Source: Pedobacter sp. MC2016-15 (GTDB lineage: Bacteria > Bacteroidota > Bacteroidia > Sphingobacteriales > Sphingobacteriaceae). Taken from it: a DNA stretch of 64,000 nucleotides. Both the position numbers and the translations under genes were made by a program. Location: assembly GCF_026239695.1 (NCBI RefSeq), contig NZ_JAPIVS010000002.1:372001-436000 (forward strand), in the 5' to 3' direction. Under the pieces are notes generated by a model, which did not search any database, had not been told where the DNA came from, and saw only the letters and a list, made by a program, of their open reading frames with translations. Of this stretch, positions 54,561 to 64,000 are shown piece by piece; position 1 is the first letter of the stretch, and every line of letters starts with the position of its first letter.

Positions 54561-55832
54561 TTACATCAAATCAAACCCGATATCTTCCCTGAAATACTTA
54601 CCGTCAAAATAAACCCTTGCAGCATCAGCAGTGGCCGACTGCAGGGCATCAAACATATCGTCCTGCAGGCTCGTCACCGCCAGTACGCGGCCGCCATTGC
54701 TTTTGATCAGGCCACCTTCAAGCGTTGTTCCCGCATGGAAAGCCAGGGATTTGCGCAGGTTATCAATTCCTGCCATCACCTTGCCCTTTTCATAATCTCC
54801 CGGATATCCACCGGCAACGATCATGACTGTAGCAGCACTCTTAGGGCTGGTCTTCAGCTGCACATCCTTCAGGCGTTTTTCTGAAGTGGCCACAAACAGC
54901 TCTACCAGGTCGTTCTCAATCCTTGGTAAAACACTTTCCGTTTCCGGATCGCCCATACGGCAGTTATACTCGATGATCATCGGTTTATCACCTACTTTGA
55001 ACAAGCCAAAGAAAATAAAACCTGTATAATCAATATTGTCTTTTTTCAGTCCTTCAATCGTAGGAATGATAATTGTCTGTTCTACTTTGTTCAGAAATTT
55101 CTGGTCTGCAAAGGGAACCGGTGAAACAGAGCCCATACCGCCCGTGTTCAGTCCCGTATCTCCCTGGCCGATCTTCTTGTAATCTTTCGCCTCCGGCAGG
55201 ATCACATAGCTGTCGCCATCGGTCAGTACAAATACAGAAAGTTCAATACCTGTCAGGTATTCTTCGATCACCACCAGAGATCCGGCAGTGCCAAACTTAC
55301 CACCCAGCATCAGCTTCAGTTCTGCCTGTGCATCAGCAATGCTTTCGCAGATGACAACACCCTTGCCCGCAGCCAGTCCGTCGGCTTTAAGTACTACCGG
55401 CAGGCTGTGGTTTTCCAGGTAAGCAAGCCCCTCAGCCAGCGTATCATTGGTGAAAGATTTTGATCCCGGGGTAGGGATGCCGTGGCGGGCCATAAATTCT
55501 TTTGAAAAGTCTTTGCTGCCTTCCAGGATTGCACCTTCTTTTTTTGGCCCGATCACCGGGATTTTCGACAGCTGCTCATCGGCAACAAAGAAATCATGAA
55601 TACCATTTACCAAAGGTTCTTCGGGACCAACTACTACCAGGGTAATGCCTTCTGCTAACACAAACTTTTTGATAGCCTCAAAATCATTTGGGTTCAGGTT
55701 TACATTTTTACCATATGCACCCGTGCCGCCGTTGCCCGGTGCAATAAATAGTTTGGAGCATAATTCAGACTGGCTGATTTTCCAGGCGAAAGCACTTTCT
55801 CTGCCGCCGGAACCTAATAATAAGATATTCAT
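54561..55832 (-). CDS. purD: Phosphoribosylamine-glycine ligase (GARS)
   Basis: This is a 423-residue ATP-grasp enzyme for the second step of purine synthesis. The N-terminus MNILLLGSGGRESAFAWKI, the ATP-grasp segment VVLKADGLAAGKGVVIC, GTGGMGS-type loop NTGGMGSVSPVP and EYNCRMGDPETE are all intact. The frame is open upstream to 55946, but that extension contains the promoter, and ATG 55832 is the family start. The -7 element ends five bases before this ATG, suggesting a nearly leaderless message. Confidence 0.96.
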   Translation of the reverse strand: MNILLLGSGGRESAFAWKISQSELCSKLFIAPGNGGTGAYGKNVNLNPNDFEAIKKFVLAEGITLVVVGPEEPLVNGIHDFFVADEQLSKIPVIGPKKEGAILEGSKDFSKEFMARHGIPTPGSKSFTNDTLAEGLAYLENHSLPVVLKADGLAAGKGVVICESIADAQAELKLMLGGKFGTAGSLVVIEEYLTGIELSVFVLTDGDSYVILPEAKDYKKIGQGDTGLNTGGMGSVSPVPFADQKFLNKVEQTIIIPTIEGLKKDNIDYTGFIFFGLFKVGDKPMIIEYNCRMGDPETESVLPRIENDLVELFVATSEKRLKDVQLKTSPKSAATVMIVAGGYPGDYEKGKVMAGIDNLRKSLAFHAGTTLEGGLIKSNGGRVLAVTSLQDDMFDALQSATADAARVYFDGKYFREDIGFDLM

Positions 55833-55835
55833 AGC

Positions 55836-55856
55836 GGCAAAGATAACCGCTTTGCC
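55836..55856 (-). promoter_or_regulatory. purD -7 element inside a dyad
   Basis: TATCTTTG (55838-55845, minus strand) matches the -7 consensus and ends five bases before the purD ATG. It lies within a perfect 7-bp inverted repeat GGCAAAG (55836-55842) / CTTTGCC (55850-55856) with a seven-base spacer. The dyad could be a repressor site covering the promoter. Confidence 0.55.
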
Positions 55857-56062
55857 TAAATTATATAGTTTATCTTTTGATTTATACTTACAACAAGATG
55901 ACAATTTGTACTTGTCTGGCCGAATAAAGCAATACTGTCTGAGCAATTTGGAAGATAATTTGTATTTTTATCCCCCGACAACTGCCAAAGTGACTTGTTG
56001 GCTGATATGGCTTGGTTGTTGTAAAATCATGATTTTTAAATAAATAAACACAGATAAAAACA
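55857..56062. other. Intergenic region purD / secA
   Basis: This AT-rich stretch must contain the secA promoter, transcribed divergently from purD. No exact TAnnTTTG is placed well for secA; a one-base-short TAATTTG lies near 55955. The leader just before the ATG is A-rich. No other feature is seen. Confidence 0.35.
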
Positions 56063-59000
56063 ATGTTAGGATTTTTAACGAAAGTTTTTGGAAGCAAATC
56101 GGATAGAGATATTAAGGCAATCCAACCACTTGTCATCAAAATAAAGGAAGAATATGCTAAGCTTTCGGCTTTAAGCAATGACGAATTGCGTAACAAAACT
56201 GTCTATTTCAAAGACGTTATTGCCAAATCTTTAGCAGAAATTGATACTAAAATAAGTAACCTCAAAGCAGATGCTGAAGGTCAGGATTTATCCCTGCCGG
56301 AGAAAACTTCTATCTATGAGCAGATCGACCTTCTGATCAAAGACAGGGACAAAGAACTGGAAGTGGTATTACTGCAGATTCTTCCTGAGGCTTTTGCCGT
56401 GGTAAAAGAAACCTCAAGACGTTTTACAGAGAATCCACAGCTCGAAGTTACTGCTTCGGCATACGACCGCGAATATGCTTCGCGCAGGGCGAATGTGAAG
56501 ATTGAGGGCGACAAAGCTTTCTGGGCTAACTCATGGGATGCTGCCGGCAGCACGGTACAATGGAACATGGTGCATTATGATGTGCAGCTGATCGGTGGTA
56601 TTGTGCTTCACAACGGTAAAATCGCTGAGATGGCAACGGGTGAGGGTAAAACGCTGGTAAGTACATTACCTGCCTACCTGAACGCATTGGCCGGACAAGG
56701 GGTTCACATTGTAACAGTGAATGATTACCTGGCACGACGTGACTCGGAGTGGAACGGACCGCTGTTTGAATTCCATGGTTTACGTGTAGACTGTATCGAT
56801 AAACATGAGCCTAACTCGCAGCAGCGCAGGGATGCTTATCTGGCAGATATTACTTACGGTACCAACAATGAGTTTGGTTTCGATTACCTGCGTGATAACA
56901 TGGCTCAGGAACCGGGACAACTGGTGCAGCGCAAATTACACTTCGCTATGGTGGATGAGGTCGATTCAGTACTGATCGATGATGCACGTACACCATTGAT
57001 CATCTCAGGACCTGTTCCTTTTGGAGATCAGCATGAGTTCCATGAATTGAAACCAAGGATCGAGCGACTGGTGAATGCACAGAGAGAGTATGTGACCAAA
57101 GCGCTGAACGATGCAAAGAAATTAATTAACGAAGGTAAAACCGGCACCGAAGAAGGTGAAGGTGGTCTGGCTTTATTGAGAGCACACCGTGGTTTACCAA
57201 AAAATAAAGCACTGATCAAGTTTTTAAGTGAAGGCAGCAACAAGCAGCTTCTTCTGAAAACTGAAAACCACTACATGGCTGATCAGTCTAAGAACATGCC
57301 TAAAGTAGATTCACATCTTTATTTCTATATCGATGAGAAAAACAACCAGGTAGAGCTTACTGAAAAGGGTATTGAGCTGATCACCAAATCAGGCGAAGAT
57401 GAGCATTTCTTCGTATTGCCTGATGTCGGTACTGAGATCGCTGAAATTGAGAAATCGAAACTGGACAGCGAAGATAAAATCGCGAGGAAAGATGAGCTGA
57501 TGCGCGATTACTCCATCAAGGCTGAACGTGTACACTCGGTAAATCAGTTACTGAAAGCCTATACTTTATTTGAGATCGATGTAGAATATATTATCGATGA
57601 AGGTAAGATCAAGATTGTAGATGAGCAGACAGGTCGTATCATGGATGGCCGCCGTTATTCGGATGGCTTGCACCAGGCGATCGAGGCAAAGGAAAATGTA
57701 AAAGTTGAAGATGCTTCACAAACTTATGCTACTGTAACCTTACAGAACTTCTTCCGTATGTACCACAAACTTTGCGGTATGACAGGTACAGCAACTACAG
57801 AAGCCGGTGAGTTCTGGTCGATCTACAAACTGGATGTGGTAGAGATTCCTACCAACAGGGTAATGTCGAGAAAAGACGAGCAGGATTACGTTTACCGTAC
57901 CATCCGCGAGAAATACAATGCAGTTGCAGAAGAAATTGTGAAACTGACCGAAGCAGGCCGTCCGGTACTGGTAGGTACCACTTCAGTAGAGATTTCGGAG
58001 CTGTTGAGCCGCATGCTGAAACTGAGAGGTATCAAACACAATGTACTGAATGCTAAAATGCACCAGAAAGAGGCTGATATCGTAGCTGAAGCTGGTCAGG
58101 CAGGAACAGTAACGATCGCTACCAACATGGCTGGTCGTGGTACGGATATTAAGCTGGGTGCAGGTGTGAAAGAAGCAGGCGGTCTGGCCATCGTAGGTAC
58201 AGAGCGTCATGAGTCGCGCCGTGTAGACAGACAGCTGCGTGGTCGTGCCGGTCGTCAGGGAGATCCGGGTTCATCCCAGTTCTTCGTTTCACTGGAAGAT
58301 AACTTAATGCGTTTGTTCGGTTCTGAGCGTATCTCCAATATCATGGTAAAAATGGGTATTGAAGATGGTGAAGTGATCCAGCATTCAATGATTACAAAAT
58401 CTATCGAGCGTGCACAGAAAAAAGTTGAAGAAAACAACTTTGGTATCCGTAAGCGTTTGCTGGAATATGATGACGTAATGAACTCTCAGCGTTCCGTAAT
58501 CTACTCAAAACGTAAAAACGCCTTGTTTGGTGAGCGTCTGGATGTAGATATGAACAATATGGTGTTCGATGTGGCTGAAGATGTAGTAAGTGAGTACAAA
58601 GAGGAAAATAACTATGAAGGCTTCAAACTGGAAGTCATCAAAAACTTCTCTCTGGATACTGCGATTACAGAAACCGAATTCAGCTCAAGAAGCGTACATA
58701 TTTTAACAGATAAACTGTTCGAAGAAGCTGTTGCTTTCTATACCAGGAAGTCGGACGCCATCATCAGTCAGGCAATGCCGGTATTGACACAGGTTTTTGA
58801 AGAGCGTGGCGACCATGTAGAGCAGATTGTGGTTCCTTTTACAGACGGTATCAGAAGTGTTCAGGTGGCAGTAGATCTGAAAAAAGCGATGCTGAACGAT
58901 GGCAGGGAAGTGACCAAATCATTTGAGAAAACGATTGTTCTGGCGCTGATCGATGAGTCATGGAAAGAGCATCTGCGTGAAATGGACGAATTGAAACAGT

Positions 59001-59368
59001 CTGTGCAGAATGCGGTTTATGAGCAGAAAGATCCCTTGATCATTTACAAAATGGAAGCTTTCAACCTGTTCAAAAACATGCTGAACGCAGTGAATAAAGA
59101 AGTAGTAAGTTTCTTATATAAAGGTGGCATCCCTGTACAACAGGAAGCGGATGATCTGCGCGAGGCACAGGCACCAAAACCTGCCAGCAAGCTGAAGTTA
59201 TCTAAACCTGAATTTGCTTCATCTACGGGTGACGAGGTTCAGTTTGAAGATACCCGTGAGCAGGCACCACAGCAGCCTGTACGTAAAGAAGTGACGATCG
59301 GAAGAAATGATCCTTGTTTCTGCGGAAGCGGTAAGAAATACAAAAACTGCCACGGTGCAGGAATGTAA
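56063..59368 (+). CDS. secA: Preprotein translocase ATPase SecA
   Basis: This is a 1101-residue motor that drives proteins through SecYEG. Helicase motifs include Walker [11 protein letters not shown] and the DEAD-box-like [22 protein letters not shown]; later segments have [22 protein letters not shown] and [16 protein letters not shown]. The C-terminus is a zinc-binding SEC-C motif ([14 protein letters not shown]). It is about 200 residues longer than E. coli SecA; part of the excess is a charged insert around residues 325-420 (after [15 protein letters not shown]), typical of this phylum. A terminator follows. Confidence 0.98.
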   Translation: MLGFLTKVFGSKSDRDIKAIQPLVIKIKEEYAKLSALSNDELRNKTVYFKDVIAKSLAEIDTKISNLKADAEGQDLSLPEKTSIYEQIDLLIKDRDKELEVVLLQILPEAFAVVKETSRRFTENPQLEVTASAYDREYASRRANVKIEGDKAFWANSWDAAGSTVQWNMVHYDVQLIGGIVLHNGKIAEMATGEGKTLVSTLPAYLNALAGQGVHIVTVNDYLARRDSEWNGPLFEFHGLRVDCIDKHEPNSQQRRDAYLADITYGTNNEFGFDYLRDNMAQEPGQLVQRKLHFAMVDEVDSVLIDDARTPLIISGPVPFGDQHEFHELKPRIERLVNAQREYVTKALNDAKKLINEGKTGTEEGEGGLALLRAHRGLPKNKALIKFLSEGSNKQLLLKTENHYMADQSKNMPKVDSHLYFYIDEKNNQVELTEKGIELITKSGEDEHFFVLPDVGTEIAEIEKSKLDSEDKIARKDELMRDYSIKAERVHSVNQLLKAYTLFEIDVEYIIDEGKIKIVDEQTGRIMDGRRYSDGLHQAIEAKENVKVEDASQTYATVTLQNFFRMYHKLCGMTGTATTEAGEFWSIYKLDVVEIPTNRVMSRKDEQDYVYRTIREKYNAVAEEIVKLTEAGRPVLVGTTSVEISELLSRMLKLRGIKHNVLNAKMHQKEADIVAEAGQAGTVTIATNMAGRGTDIKLGAGVKEAGGLAIVGTERHESRRVDRQLRGRAGRQGDPGSSQFFVSLEDNLMRLFGSERISNIMVKMGIEDGEVIQHSMITKSIERAQKKVEENNFGIRKRLLEYDDVMNSQRSVIYSKRKNALFGERLDVDMNNMVFDVAEDVVSEYKEENNYEGFKLEVIKNFSLDTAITETEFSSRSVHILTDKLFEEAVAFYTRKSDAIISQAMPVLTQVFEERGDHVEQIVVPFTDGIRSVQVAVDLKKAMLNDGREVTKSFEKTIVLALIDESWKEHLREMDELKQSVQNAVYEQKDPLIIYKMEAFNLFKNMLNAVNKEVVSFLYKGGIPVQQEADDLREAQAPKPASKLKLSKPEFASSTGDEVQFEDTREQAPQQPVRKEVTIGRNDPCFCGSGKKYKNCHGAGM

Positions 59369-59382
59369 TTTGTAATACACAC

Positions 59383-59427
59383 AAAGAATGCCGATTTTTG
59401 TAAAAAGAAGTCGGCATTCTTTTTTTA
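59383..59427 (+). terminator. Terminator after secA
   Basis: A 12-bp stem AAAGAATGCCGA / TCGGCATTCTTT, whose loop itself contains a TTTTT/AAAAA pairing, is followed by a T-run. It lies 15 bases after the secA stop. Confidence 0.9.
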
Positions 59428-59436
59428 TAAACTTTT

Positions 59437-59877
59437 ATGAAATTATTCTTTACGCTGGTTATTTGTTGTTTTTCCTTTATCTCATTTGCCCAGAAAAGGG
59501 GCGTAGTGACGGTTATCAAAGATCCGCTGATCGACAGCCTGATTGAAAGACGCATTGAACTCAGCAGGAAAACAACCACAGTCACTACACGCAGGGATGG
59601 CCCTATTGTCACACAGATGGGCTATCGTGTACAAATATTTTATGGGTCTGACCGCAGAGAAGTTTTTAGTCAGCAGCAGCGTTTCAAAAGCTCCTACCCA
59701 AAGATCAATACCTATATCACTTATAAAGAACCGAATTATTACTTACGTGCAGGAGATTTCAGGACACGCCTGGAAGCCCAGCGGATGATGAATGAGCTGC
59801 GGCCGGTTTTCGCCACGCTCTTTGTGATCAGAGAAAAAATTAATGCACCCAGTTTAGAGCAGAGCAATGATAAATAA
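59437..59877 (+). CDS. Secreted SPOR-domain protein
   Basis: This is a 146-residue exported protein with a signal peptide (about 1-18). The C-terminal two thirds (about 60-135) is a SPOR-like domain (GYRVQIFYGSDRREVFSQQQRF, then YLRAGDFRTRLEAQRMMNELR, ending FVIREKI), the type that binds denuded peptidoglycan, often at division sites. It overlaps the start of the M20 hydrolase by 11 bases, so the two are co-translated. There is no separate enzymatic domain. Confidence 0.88.
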   Translation: MKLFFTLVICCFSFISFAQKRGVVTVIKDPLIDSLIERRIELSRKTTTVTTRRDGPIVTQMGYRVQIFYGSDRREVFSQQQRFKSSYPKINTYITYKEPNYYLRAGDFRTRLEAQRMMNELRPVFATLFVIREKINAPSLEQSNDK

Positions 59878-61054
59878 AGAGCAGATTCAAGATTTAGCAG
59901 GTACCATTTTTGAAGAGGTGGTCAGTTTCCGTCGTCATCTTCATGCCAACCCGGAACTGTCCTTTAAAGAATTTGAAACGTCGGCATTCATTCAATCAAA
60001 GCTTACTGAATGGGGCATCCCTTTCGAGGTAATGGCAAATACTGGTGTGGTAGGTCTGATCAAGGGAGATCTTCCCTCTGATGGCGTTATCGCATTGCGT
60101 GGTGACATCGATGCCCTGCCGATCAATGAGGCTAATGATAAGCCCTATATCTCAAAGAACCCGGGGGTAATGCATGCCTGCGGACATGATGTGCACACTT
60201 CATCCCTGTTAGGGGCTGCGTACATCTTAAACAGCCTCAAAGCAGAATTTGGGGGAACGGTTAAACTGATCTTTCAGCCGGGTGAAGAGTTATTGCCTGG
60301 CGGCGCGAGCATCATGATTGCCGAAGGTGTACTGGAAAACCCGAAACCTCAGCATATCATCGGTCAGCATGTAATGCCTCTGATAGATGCAGGAAAAGTA
60401 GGCTTCCGCTCAGGGATCTATATGGCTTCTACAGATGAACTTTATGTCACTGTACATGGTAAAGGCGGCCACGGGGCACAGCCTCAGCAAAATATAGATC
60501 CGGTGCTGATCAGTGCACATATTCTGGTGGCACTGCAGCAGATTGTGAGCCGCAATGCCGATCCGAGATTGCCTTCAGTGCTTTCTTTTGGAAAAGTAAA
60601 TGCCAATGGTGCTACGAACATCATTCCCAATGAAGTGAAAATGGAGGGTACGTTCAGAACGCTGAATGAAGACTGGCGCAGGGAAGCAAAGCGACTGATG
60701 AAGAAAATGGCTGAAGGCATCGCAGAAAGTATGGGTGGCAGCTGTGAGTTCAGGATCATGGATGGTTATCCTTTCCTGATCAATGAAGAACAGCTGACGG
60801 CAAATGCACGTGGCTTTGCAGAGGATTACCTGGGCAAAGAGAACGTGGTCGACCTGGATATCTGGATGGCTGCAGAAGACTTCGCCTATTATTCGCAGGT
60901 TACTGATGCCTGTTTCTATCGCCTGGGAACGGGAAATGCCGCAAAAGACACAAAATACTCGGTGCACCACCCTAATTTTGACGTGGATGAGGACGCCCTG
61001 AAAATATCAACAGGTTTAATGGCCTATATCGCCCTGAAACAGCTGGGAAACTAA
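59867..61054 (+). CDS. M20-family amidohydrolase (N-acyl-amino acid type)
   Basis: This is a 395-residue zinc hydrolase of the M20D group. Metal-site motifs are RGDIDALPI, HACGHDVHTS and QPGEELLPGGA, and a C-terminal His (SVHHPNFD) completes the site. The lid domain (about 185-295) contains GKGGHGAQPQQNIDPV. It cleaves acyl or peptide groups from amino acids; the exact substrate is unknown. It overlaps the SPOR gene and is followed at four bases by a secreted unknown, giving a probable four-gene operon. Confidence 0.92.
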   Translation: MINKEQIQDLAGTIFEEVVSFRRHLHANPELSFKEFETSAFIQSKLTEWGIPFEVMANTGVVGLIKGDLPSDGVIALRGDIDALPINEANDKPYISKNPGVMHACGHDVHTSSLLGAAYILNSLKAEFGGTVKLIFQPGEELLPGGASIMIAEGVLENPKPQHIIGQHVMPLIDAGKVGFRSGIYMASTDELYVTVHGKGGHGAQPQQNIDPVLISAHILVALQQIVSRNADPRLPSVLSFGKVNANGATNIIPNEVKMEGTFRTLNEDWRREAKRLMKKMAEGIAESMGGSCEFRIMDGYPFLINEEQLTANARGFAEDYLGKENVVDLDIWMAAEDFAYYSQVTDACFYRLGTGNAAKDTKYSVHHPNFDVDEDALKISTGLMAYIALKQLGN

Positions 61055-61057
61055 CAG

Positions 61058-61984
61058 ATGATTAAAAGAATTTTAACTGCTGTACTGGCTGTATGGGGAG
61101 TGGGCGCATCTGCACAGCAGATAGACCGTTTTAACCCGGATACGATCAAAACGATCACCCTGGATTCAAACGTGAATATCGTTGCCCAGAAGCTGAGTGT
61201 GGAGACTTTTATCAATGCGGTAACCACAGATACCACTTTTTACGCCGCTTTCCGCAGGATGAAGGCACACAGCTTCATCGCTGAAAACAGGATTTTTACC
61301 TACGACAAAAAGAACAAGGTAAACGGAAAGATTTACAGGAAAATCAGGCATACGGCCAAACCGGTAAAAATGGAATACCTGGTGAAGCAGGATACGGGCA
61401 AGGTGTTTAAGAAAAATGGAAAGTATCAGCTGTATACGGTAGAGATGTTTGACTACATCTTTATGAATGCCTACAAAACGGATTTCGTGGCTGACGCTTC
61501 TACCGGCAGCCCTAAGGGGGAGTCCAATGAGAGTTATAAAAGCAAGCTGAAAACGCTGATCTTTAATCCCGGCAGACCGGTGAAGGGGATTCCTTTTATT
61601 GGCAGCAAAACGGAGATTTTTACCGCAAATATGCGCCAGTATTATGACTATGGGTTTCAGAGTGGTACTTACCTGGATTCTATCCCTGTATACCGGTTCA
61701 GGGTGAGCGTGAAAGACGGACTGAGCAACTGGACAAAGGACGGGCTGATGATCAAGGAGCTGGTGACGATATTTGACAAACGCAACTTTGCCATCCTGGG
61801 GCGTTATGTGGATATGAAATACAGCAATATGCTTTTTGATTTTGATGTGCAGATGAACATCGAGATGAGCTACTTTGGCGAAGAGAAATTGCCATCAAAA
61901 ATCACCTACCAGGGGAACTGGAATATTCCCTTCAAGAAGGAAGAGCGTGCGAGCTTCCTGATTTTACACAAGGATTATCAATAA
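61058..61984 (+). CDS. Secreted protein of unknown function
   Basis: This is a 308-residue protein with a signal peptide (about 1-19, ending GVGASAQ). The rest is a mixed, beta-rich sequence with many aromatic residues (MFDYIFMNAYKTDFV, MRQYYDYGFQSGTYLDSIPVYRF), ending in MNIEMSYFGEEKLPSKITYQGNWNIPFKKEERA. It looks like a periplasmic or outer-membrane lipid-carrier-like fold, but I do not recognise a family. It lies three bases after the M20 hydrolase, so they are probably co-transcribed. Confidence 0.8.
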   Translation: MIKRILTAVLAVWGVGASAQQIDRFNPDTIKTITLDSNVNIVAQKLSVETFINAVTTDTTFYAAFRRMKAHSFIAENRIFTYDKKNKVNGKIYRKIRHTAKPVKMEYLVKQDTGKVFKKNGKYQLYTVEMFDYIFMNAYKTDFVADASTGSPKGESNESYKSKLKTLIFNPGRPVKGIPFIGSKTEIFTANMRQYYDYGFQSGTYLDSIPVYRFRVSVKDGLSNWTKDGLMIKELVTIFDKRNFAILGRYVDMKYSNMLFDFDVQMNIEMSYFGEEKLPSKITYQGNWNIPFKKEERASFLILHKDYQ

Positions 61985-62039
61985 GGCGTTCTTGTTTTGC
62001 TTAACTTGCGGCCGACATTATTTACCTCAACTTCCCTTC

Positions 62040-63299
62040 ATGAAAAAAGTGCTTTCCTTCCTTGCGCTGTCGTTTGCCGTGCTGCAATTATCCGCACAAA
62101 CTGACTCTGTTTCCTATACTGTTCCAGGGCGCAGCAATGCAGAGGAACAACAGAAAAAGCCTTATGTTATCCTGATTTCTGCCGATGGCTTCAGGCATGA
62201 TTATGCTAAGAAATACCATGCCGAACATTTGCTGGAGCTGAGCAGCAATGGCGTACAGGCCAAAGCCATGATCCCTTCCTTTCCTTCGGTAACTTTTCCC
62301 AACCATTATACTTTGGTGACGGGGATGTACCCTTCTCATCACGGACTCGTGGGCAACAGTTTTTTTAATGCCGCGCAGGATGACAAGTACACCATGGGAA
62401 ATACGCTCAAAGTGAAGGATGGCAACTGGTATGGCGGCACGCCTTTATGGGTGCTGGCAGAACAACAAAAGATGCTGGCGGCGAGTTTATTCTGGGTAGG
62501 TTCTGAGGCGGCAATTAAGGGTGTAAGGCCAACTTACTACTACAGTTATAATGATAAAATCAGTATGCCCGACAGAATAGAGATTGTGCTCAACTGGTTA
62601 AAATTGCCGGAAGAGAAAAGGCCGCACCTGATAACTTTCTATCTTTCTGAGCCTGACCACGCCGGTCATCATTCCGGTCCGGAGACGCCCGAAACTGCAG
62701 CTGCGGTACAAATGGTGGATTCTGTGGTTTACCAGCTTACGCAGGCAGTGAAAACTACAGGTCTGCCGGTAAACTTCGTCTTTGTGTCTGATCACGGTAT
62801 GACGCAGGTAGATACTGCAAACCCTATTCCTTCGCCAAAAAATATTGATCCGGCTAAGTTTAAAACTACCTTTTCCAGCACGACGCTGGCACTATACGCG
62901 AAAAATAAAGCTGATATCCAGCCCATGTATGAAGAGCTGCGCAAATCTGCAAAAGACTATAAAGTATACCTGAAAACAGCGATGCCAAAGCATTTGCATT
63001 ACGGGGCAGAGGATGACAAAATGAACCGCATCGGGGATATCATCCTGATCCCGGAATGGCCGCGGGTATTTGGCGATAAAACCCCTGGTATGGGGCATCA
63101 CGGGTTTGACCCACGGAAGGTGAAAGACATGCAGGCCACGTTTTTTGCCTGGGGCCCGGCCTTCAGGGAGCACCTCAAAATCCCGAAGTTTGAGAATGTC
63201 AATGTGTATCCCCTGATCAGTAATATCCTGGGGCTGAATTACACAGAAGAGATCGATGGGAACATAGAAGTTCTGAAAGGTGTGCTGAAAAAAAATTGA
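62040..63299 (+). CDS. Type I phosphodiesterase / nucleotide pyrophosphatase family protein
   Basis: This is a 419-residue exported enzyme of the alkaline phosphatase superfamily (NPP type). The signal peptide is MKKVLSFLALSFAVLQLSAQ. Metal-site segments include SADGFRHDY, the nucleophile Thr in FPSVTFPNHYTLVTGMYPSHHG, SEPDHAGHHSGPE and VSDHGM, plus a later HHGFDP. It should cleave phosphodiester or pyrophosphate bonds in nucleotides or related compounds outside the cytoplasm. The longer frame from 61992 adds a non-signal N-terminus and is rejected. Confidence 0.93.
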   Translation: MKKVLSFLALSFAVLQLSAQTDSVSYTVPGRSNAEEQQKKPYVILISADGFRHDYAKKYHAEHLLELSSNGVQAKAMIPSFPSVTFPNHYTLVTGMYPSHHGLVGNSFFNAAQDDKYTMGNTLKVKDGNWYGGTPLWVLAEQQKMLAASLFWVGSEAAIKGVRPTYYYSYNDKISMPDRIEIVLNWLKLPEEKRPHLITFYLSEPDHAGHHSGPETPETAAAVQMVDSVVYQLTQAVKTTGLPVNFVFVSDHGMTQVDTANPIPSPKNIDPAKFKTTFSSTTLALYAKNKADIQPMYEELRKSAKDYKVYLKTAMPKHLHYGAEDDKMNRIGDIILIPEWPRVFGDKTPGMGHHGFDPRKVKDMQATFFAWGPAFREHLKIPKFENVNVYPLISNILGLNYTEEIDGNIEVLKGVLKKN

Positions 63300-63305
63300 A
63301 TTGGT

Positions 63306-63313
63306 TATATTTG
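63306..63313 (+). promoter_or_regulatory. -7 promoter element of the last SGNH gene
   Basis: TATATTTG matches TAnnTTTG exactly, 37 bases before the ATG at 63351. No -33 TTTG at normal spacing was found. Confidence 0.5.
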
Positions 63314-63350
63314 AACTTTATCTGAACCAGTTACCTAAAAACAAATATTG

Positions 63351-64000
63351 ATGAAGAAGTTGTTAAAATCTATCCTTTACCTGACTATATGCTGTTTTGC
63401 TGTCTCGTTCCTGGCTATGAAAGTCAAGCCTAAAAAAATAATTTTCTTTGGTGATTCTATCACGCAGCAGGGGGTTAAACCTGGCGGATATGTGGATCTG
63501 ATAAAGAAATCGCTGGATTCCTCGAAATATGAAGTGATCGGCGCCGGTATTGGCGGAAACAAAATATATGACCTTTACCTTCGCCTTGAAGATGATGTTC
63601 TCCACAAAAAGCCGGATCTGGTAGTAATCTATATCGGCGTAAATGATGTATGGCATAAACAGACGTCACATACCGGTACTGATCTGGACAAGTTTGTGAA
63701 ATTCTACCAGGCACTGATCGCCAAGATCCAGTCGGGCAATGCCAAAGTTATCCTCTGCACACCAGCTGTGATCGGCGAAAAGAAAGGTGGCAGAAATGAA
63801 ATGGATGCTGAACTGGACAAATATTCAGCAGCTATCCGTGAGCTGGCGCAGAAAAACAAACTGCCGCTGGTAGACCTGAGAGATCAGTTTGTGGCGTTTG
63901 ACCTGGCGAATAACCCGGACGACCTTGAAAAAGGGGTGCTGACAACAGATGGTGTTCATTTAAACCCTAAGGGCAACAAGGCAGTAGCAGATGTTTTACT
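63351..64000 (+). CDS. SGNH/GDSL-type esterase, 3' end outside the window
   Basis: This gene starts at ATG 63351 and runs off the right edge (216 complete codons visible, no stop). The N-terminus MKKLLKSILYLTICCFAVSF is a signal peptide or anchor. Block I FFGDSITQQG holds the catalytic Ser, block II is GAGIGGNKI, block III is IGVNDVW and block V TTDGVHLNPKG holds the Asp/His pair. It is therefore an exported SGNH hydrolase, probably an acetyl or acyl esterase acting on carbohydrates or lipids. Only a few residues are likely missing. Confidence 0.9.
   Translation, partial: MKKLLKSILYLTICCFAVSFLAMKVKPKKIIFFGDSITQQGVKPGGYVDLIKKSLDSSKYEVIGAGIGGNKIYDLYLRLEDDVLHKKPDLVVIYIGVNDVWHKQTSHTGTDLDKFVKFYQALIAKIQSGNAKVILCTPAVIGEKKGGRNEMDAELDKYSAAIRELAQKNKLPLVDLRDQFVAFDLANNPDDLEKGVLTTDGVHLNPKGNKAVADVL

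Noticed and set aside
54540..54884. Plus-strand frame running from the palindrome into purD
   Set aside because: It is antisense to the well-conserved end of purD and has no recognisable motif.
61992..62039. N-terminal extension of the nucleotide pyrophosphatase frame
   Set aside because: It would bury the clear signal peptide that starts at 62040.

Overview
The window looks like a chromosomal segment from a Bacteroidota species, most likely Sphingobacteriaceae (Pedobacter-like). Evidence: promoters of the TAnnTTTG (-7) / TTTG (-33) type, type IX secretion parts (PorP/SprF with a gliding-type C-terminal domain), TonB-receptor and plug proteins, BlaI/M56 and LytS/LytTR pairs, and the SecG - TPR - LptE - sigma54-activator - MiaB gene block. 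Both ends cut a gene: a histidine kinase at the left, an SGNH hydrolase at the right. I saw no rRNA, tRNA, CRISPR array, integrase or transposase.

Layout. 1-2.1 kb: sensor kinase and OmpR-type regulator. 2.2-7 kb: Pif1/RecD-like helicase, dapF, HtrA/DegP protease. 7.2-10.7 kb: five-helix dihaem succinate dehydrogenase operon (C-A-B). 10.8-15.3 kb: BlaI-M56 signalling pair with a clear palindromic operator, a small membrane protein and a LytS/LytTR pair. 15.3-19.6 kb: PlsC, Nudix, an outer-membrane barrel receptor, ClpS. 19.6-24 kb: an apparent operon of an MG2/plug surface protein, a Delta3-Delta2-enoyl-CoA isomerase and a 2,4-dienoyl-CoA reductase, i.e. auxiliary enzymes for oxidising unsaturated fatty acids. 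24-28.2 kb: dcd, phosphopantetheinyl transferase, lipB, an SGNH lipoprotein, serine dehydratase. 28.2-35.3 kb: PorP/SprF and a 2000-residue PKD adhesin exported by type IX secretion. 35.4-42.6 kb: groESL and the secG/lptE/miaB block. 42.7-46.4 kb: two tandem AsmA-like paralogues. 46.4-54.3 kb: S9 peptidase, ilvE, tryptophan dioxygenase, a SerB-SerA chimera, an epimerase and a ureohydrolase-fold protein with altered metal ligands. 54.5-64 kb: purD, secA, SPOR protein, M20 hydrolase, a secreted unknown, a nucleotide pyrophosphatase-type enzyme and an SGNH hydrolase.

Most of the window is housekeeping. The points that stand out are: a 250-bp nested palindrome between the ureohydrolase-like gene and purD; the chimera of phosphoserine phosphatase with a SerA that has lost its NAD domain; a ureohydrolase homologue in which three of six metal ligands are replaced; a paired dyad operator wrapped around the blaI promoter; and the -7 elements, which reset several start codons and suggest leaderless clpS and purD mRNAs.

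Start codons were chosen from family N-termini and from the positions of the -7 elements. Shine-Dalgarno sequences are generally absent, as is usual in this phylum. Function calls rest on recognised motifs and remembered family sequences; no database search was possible.
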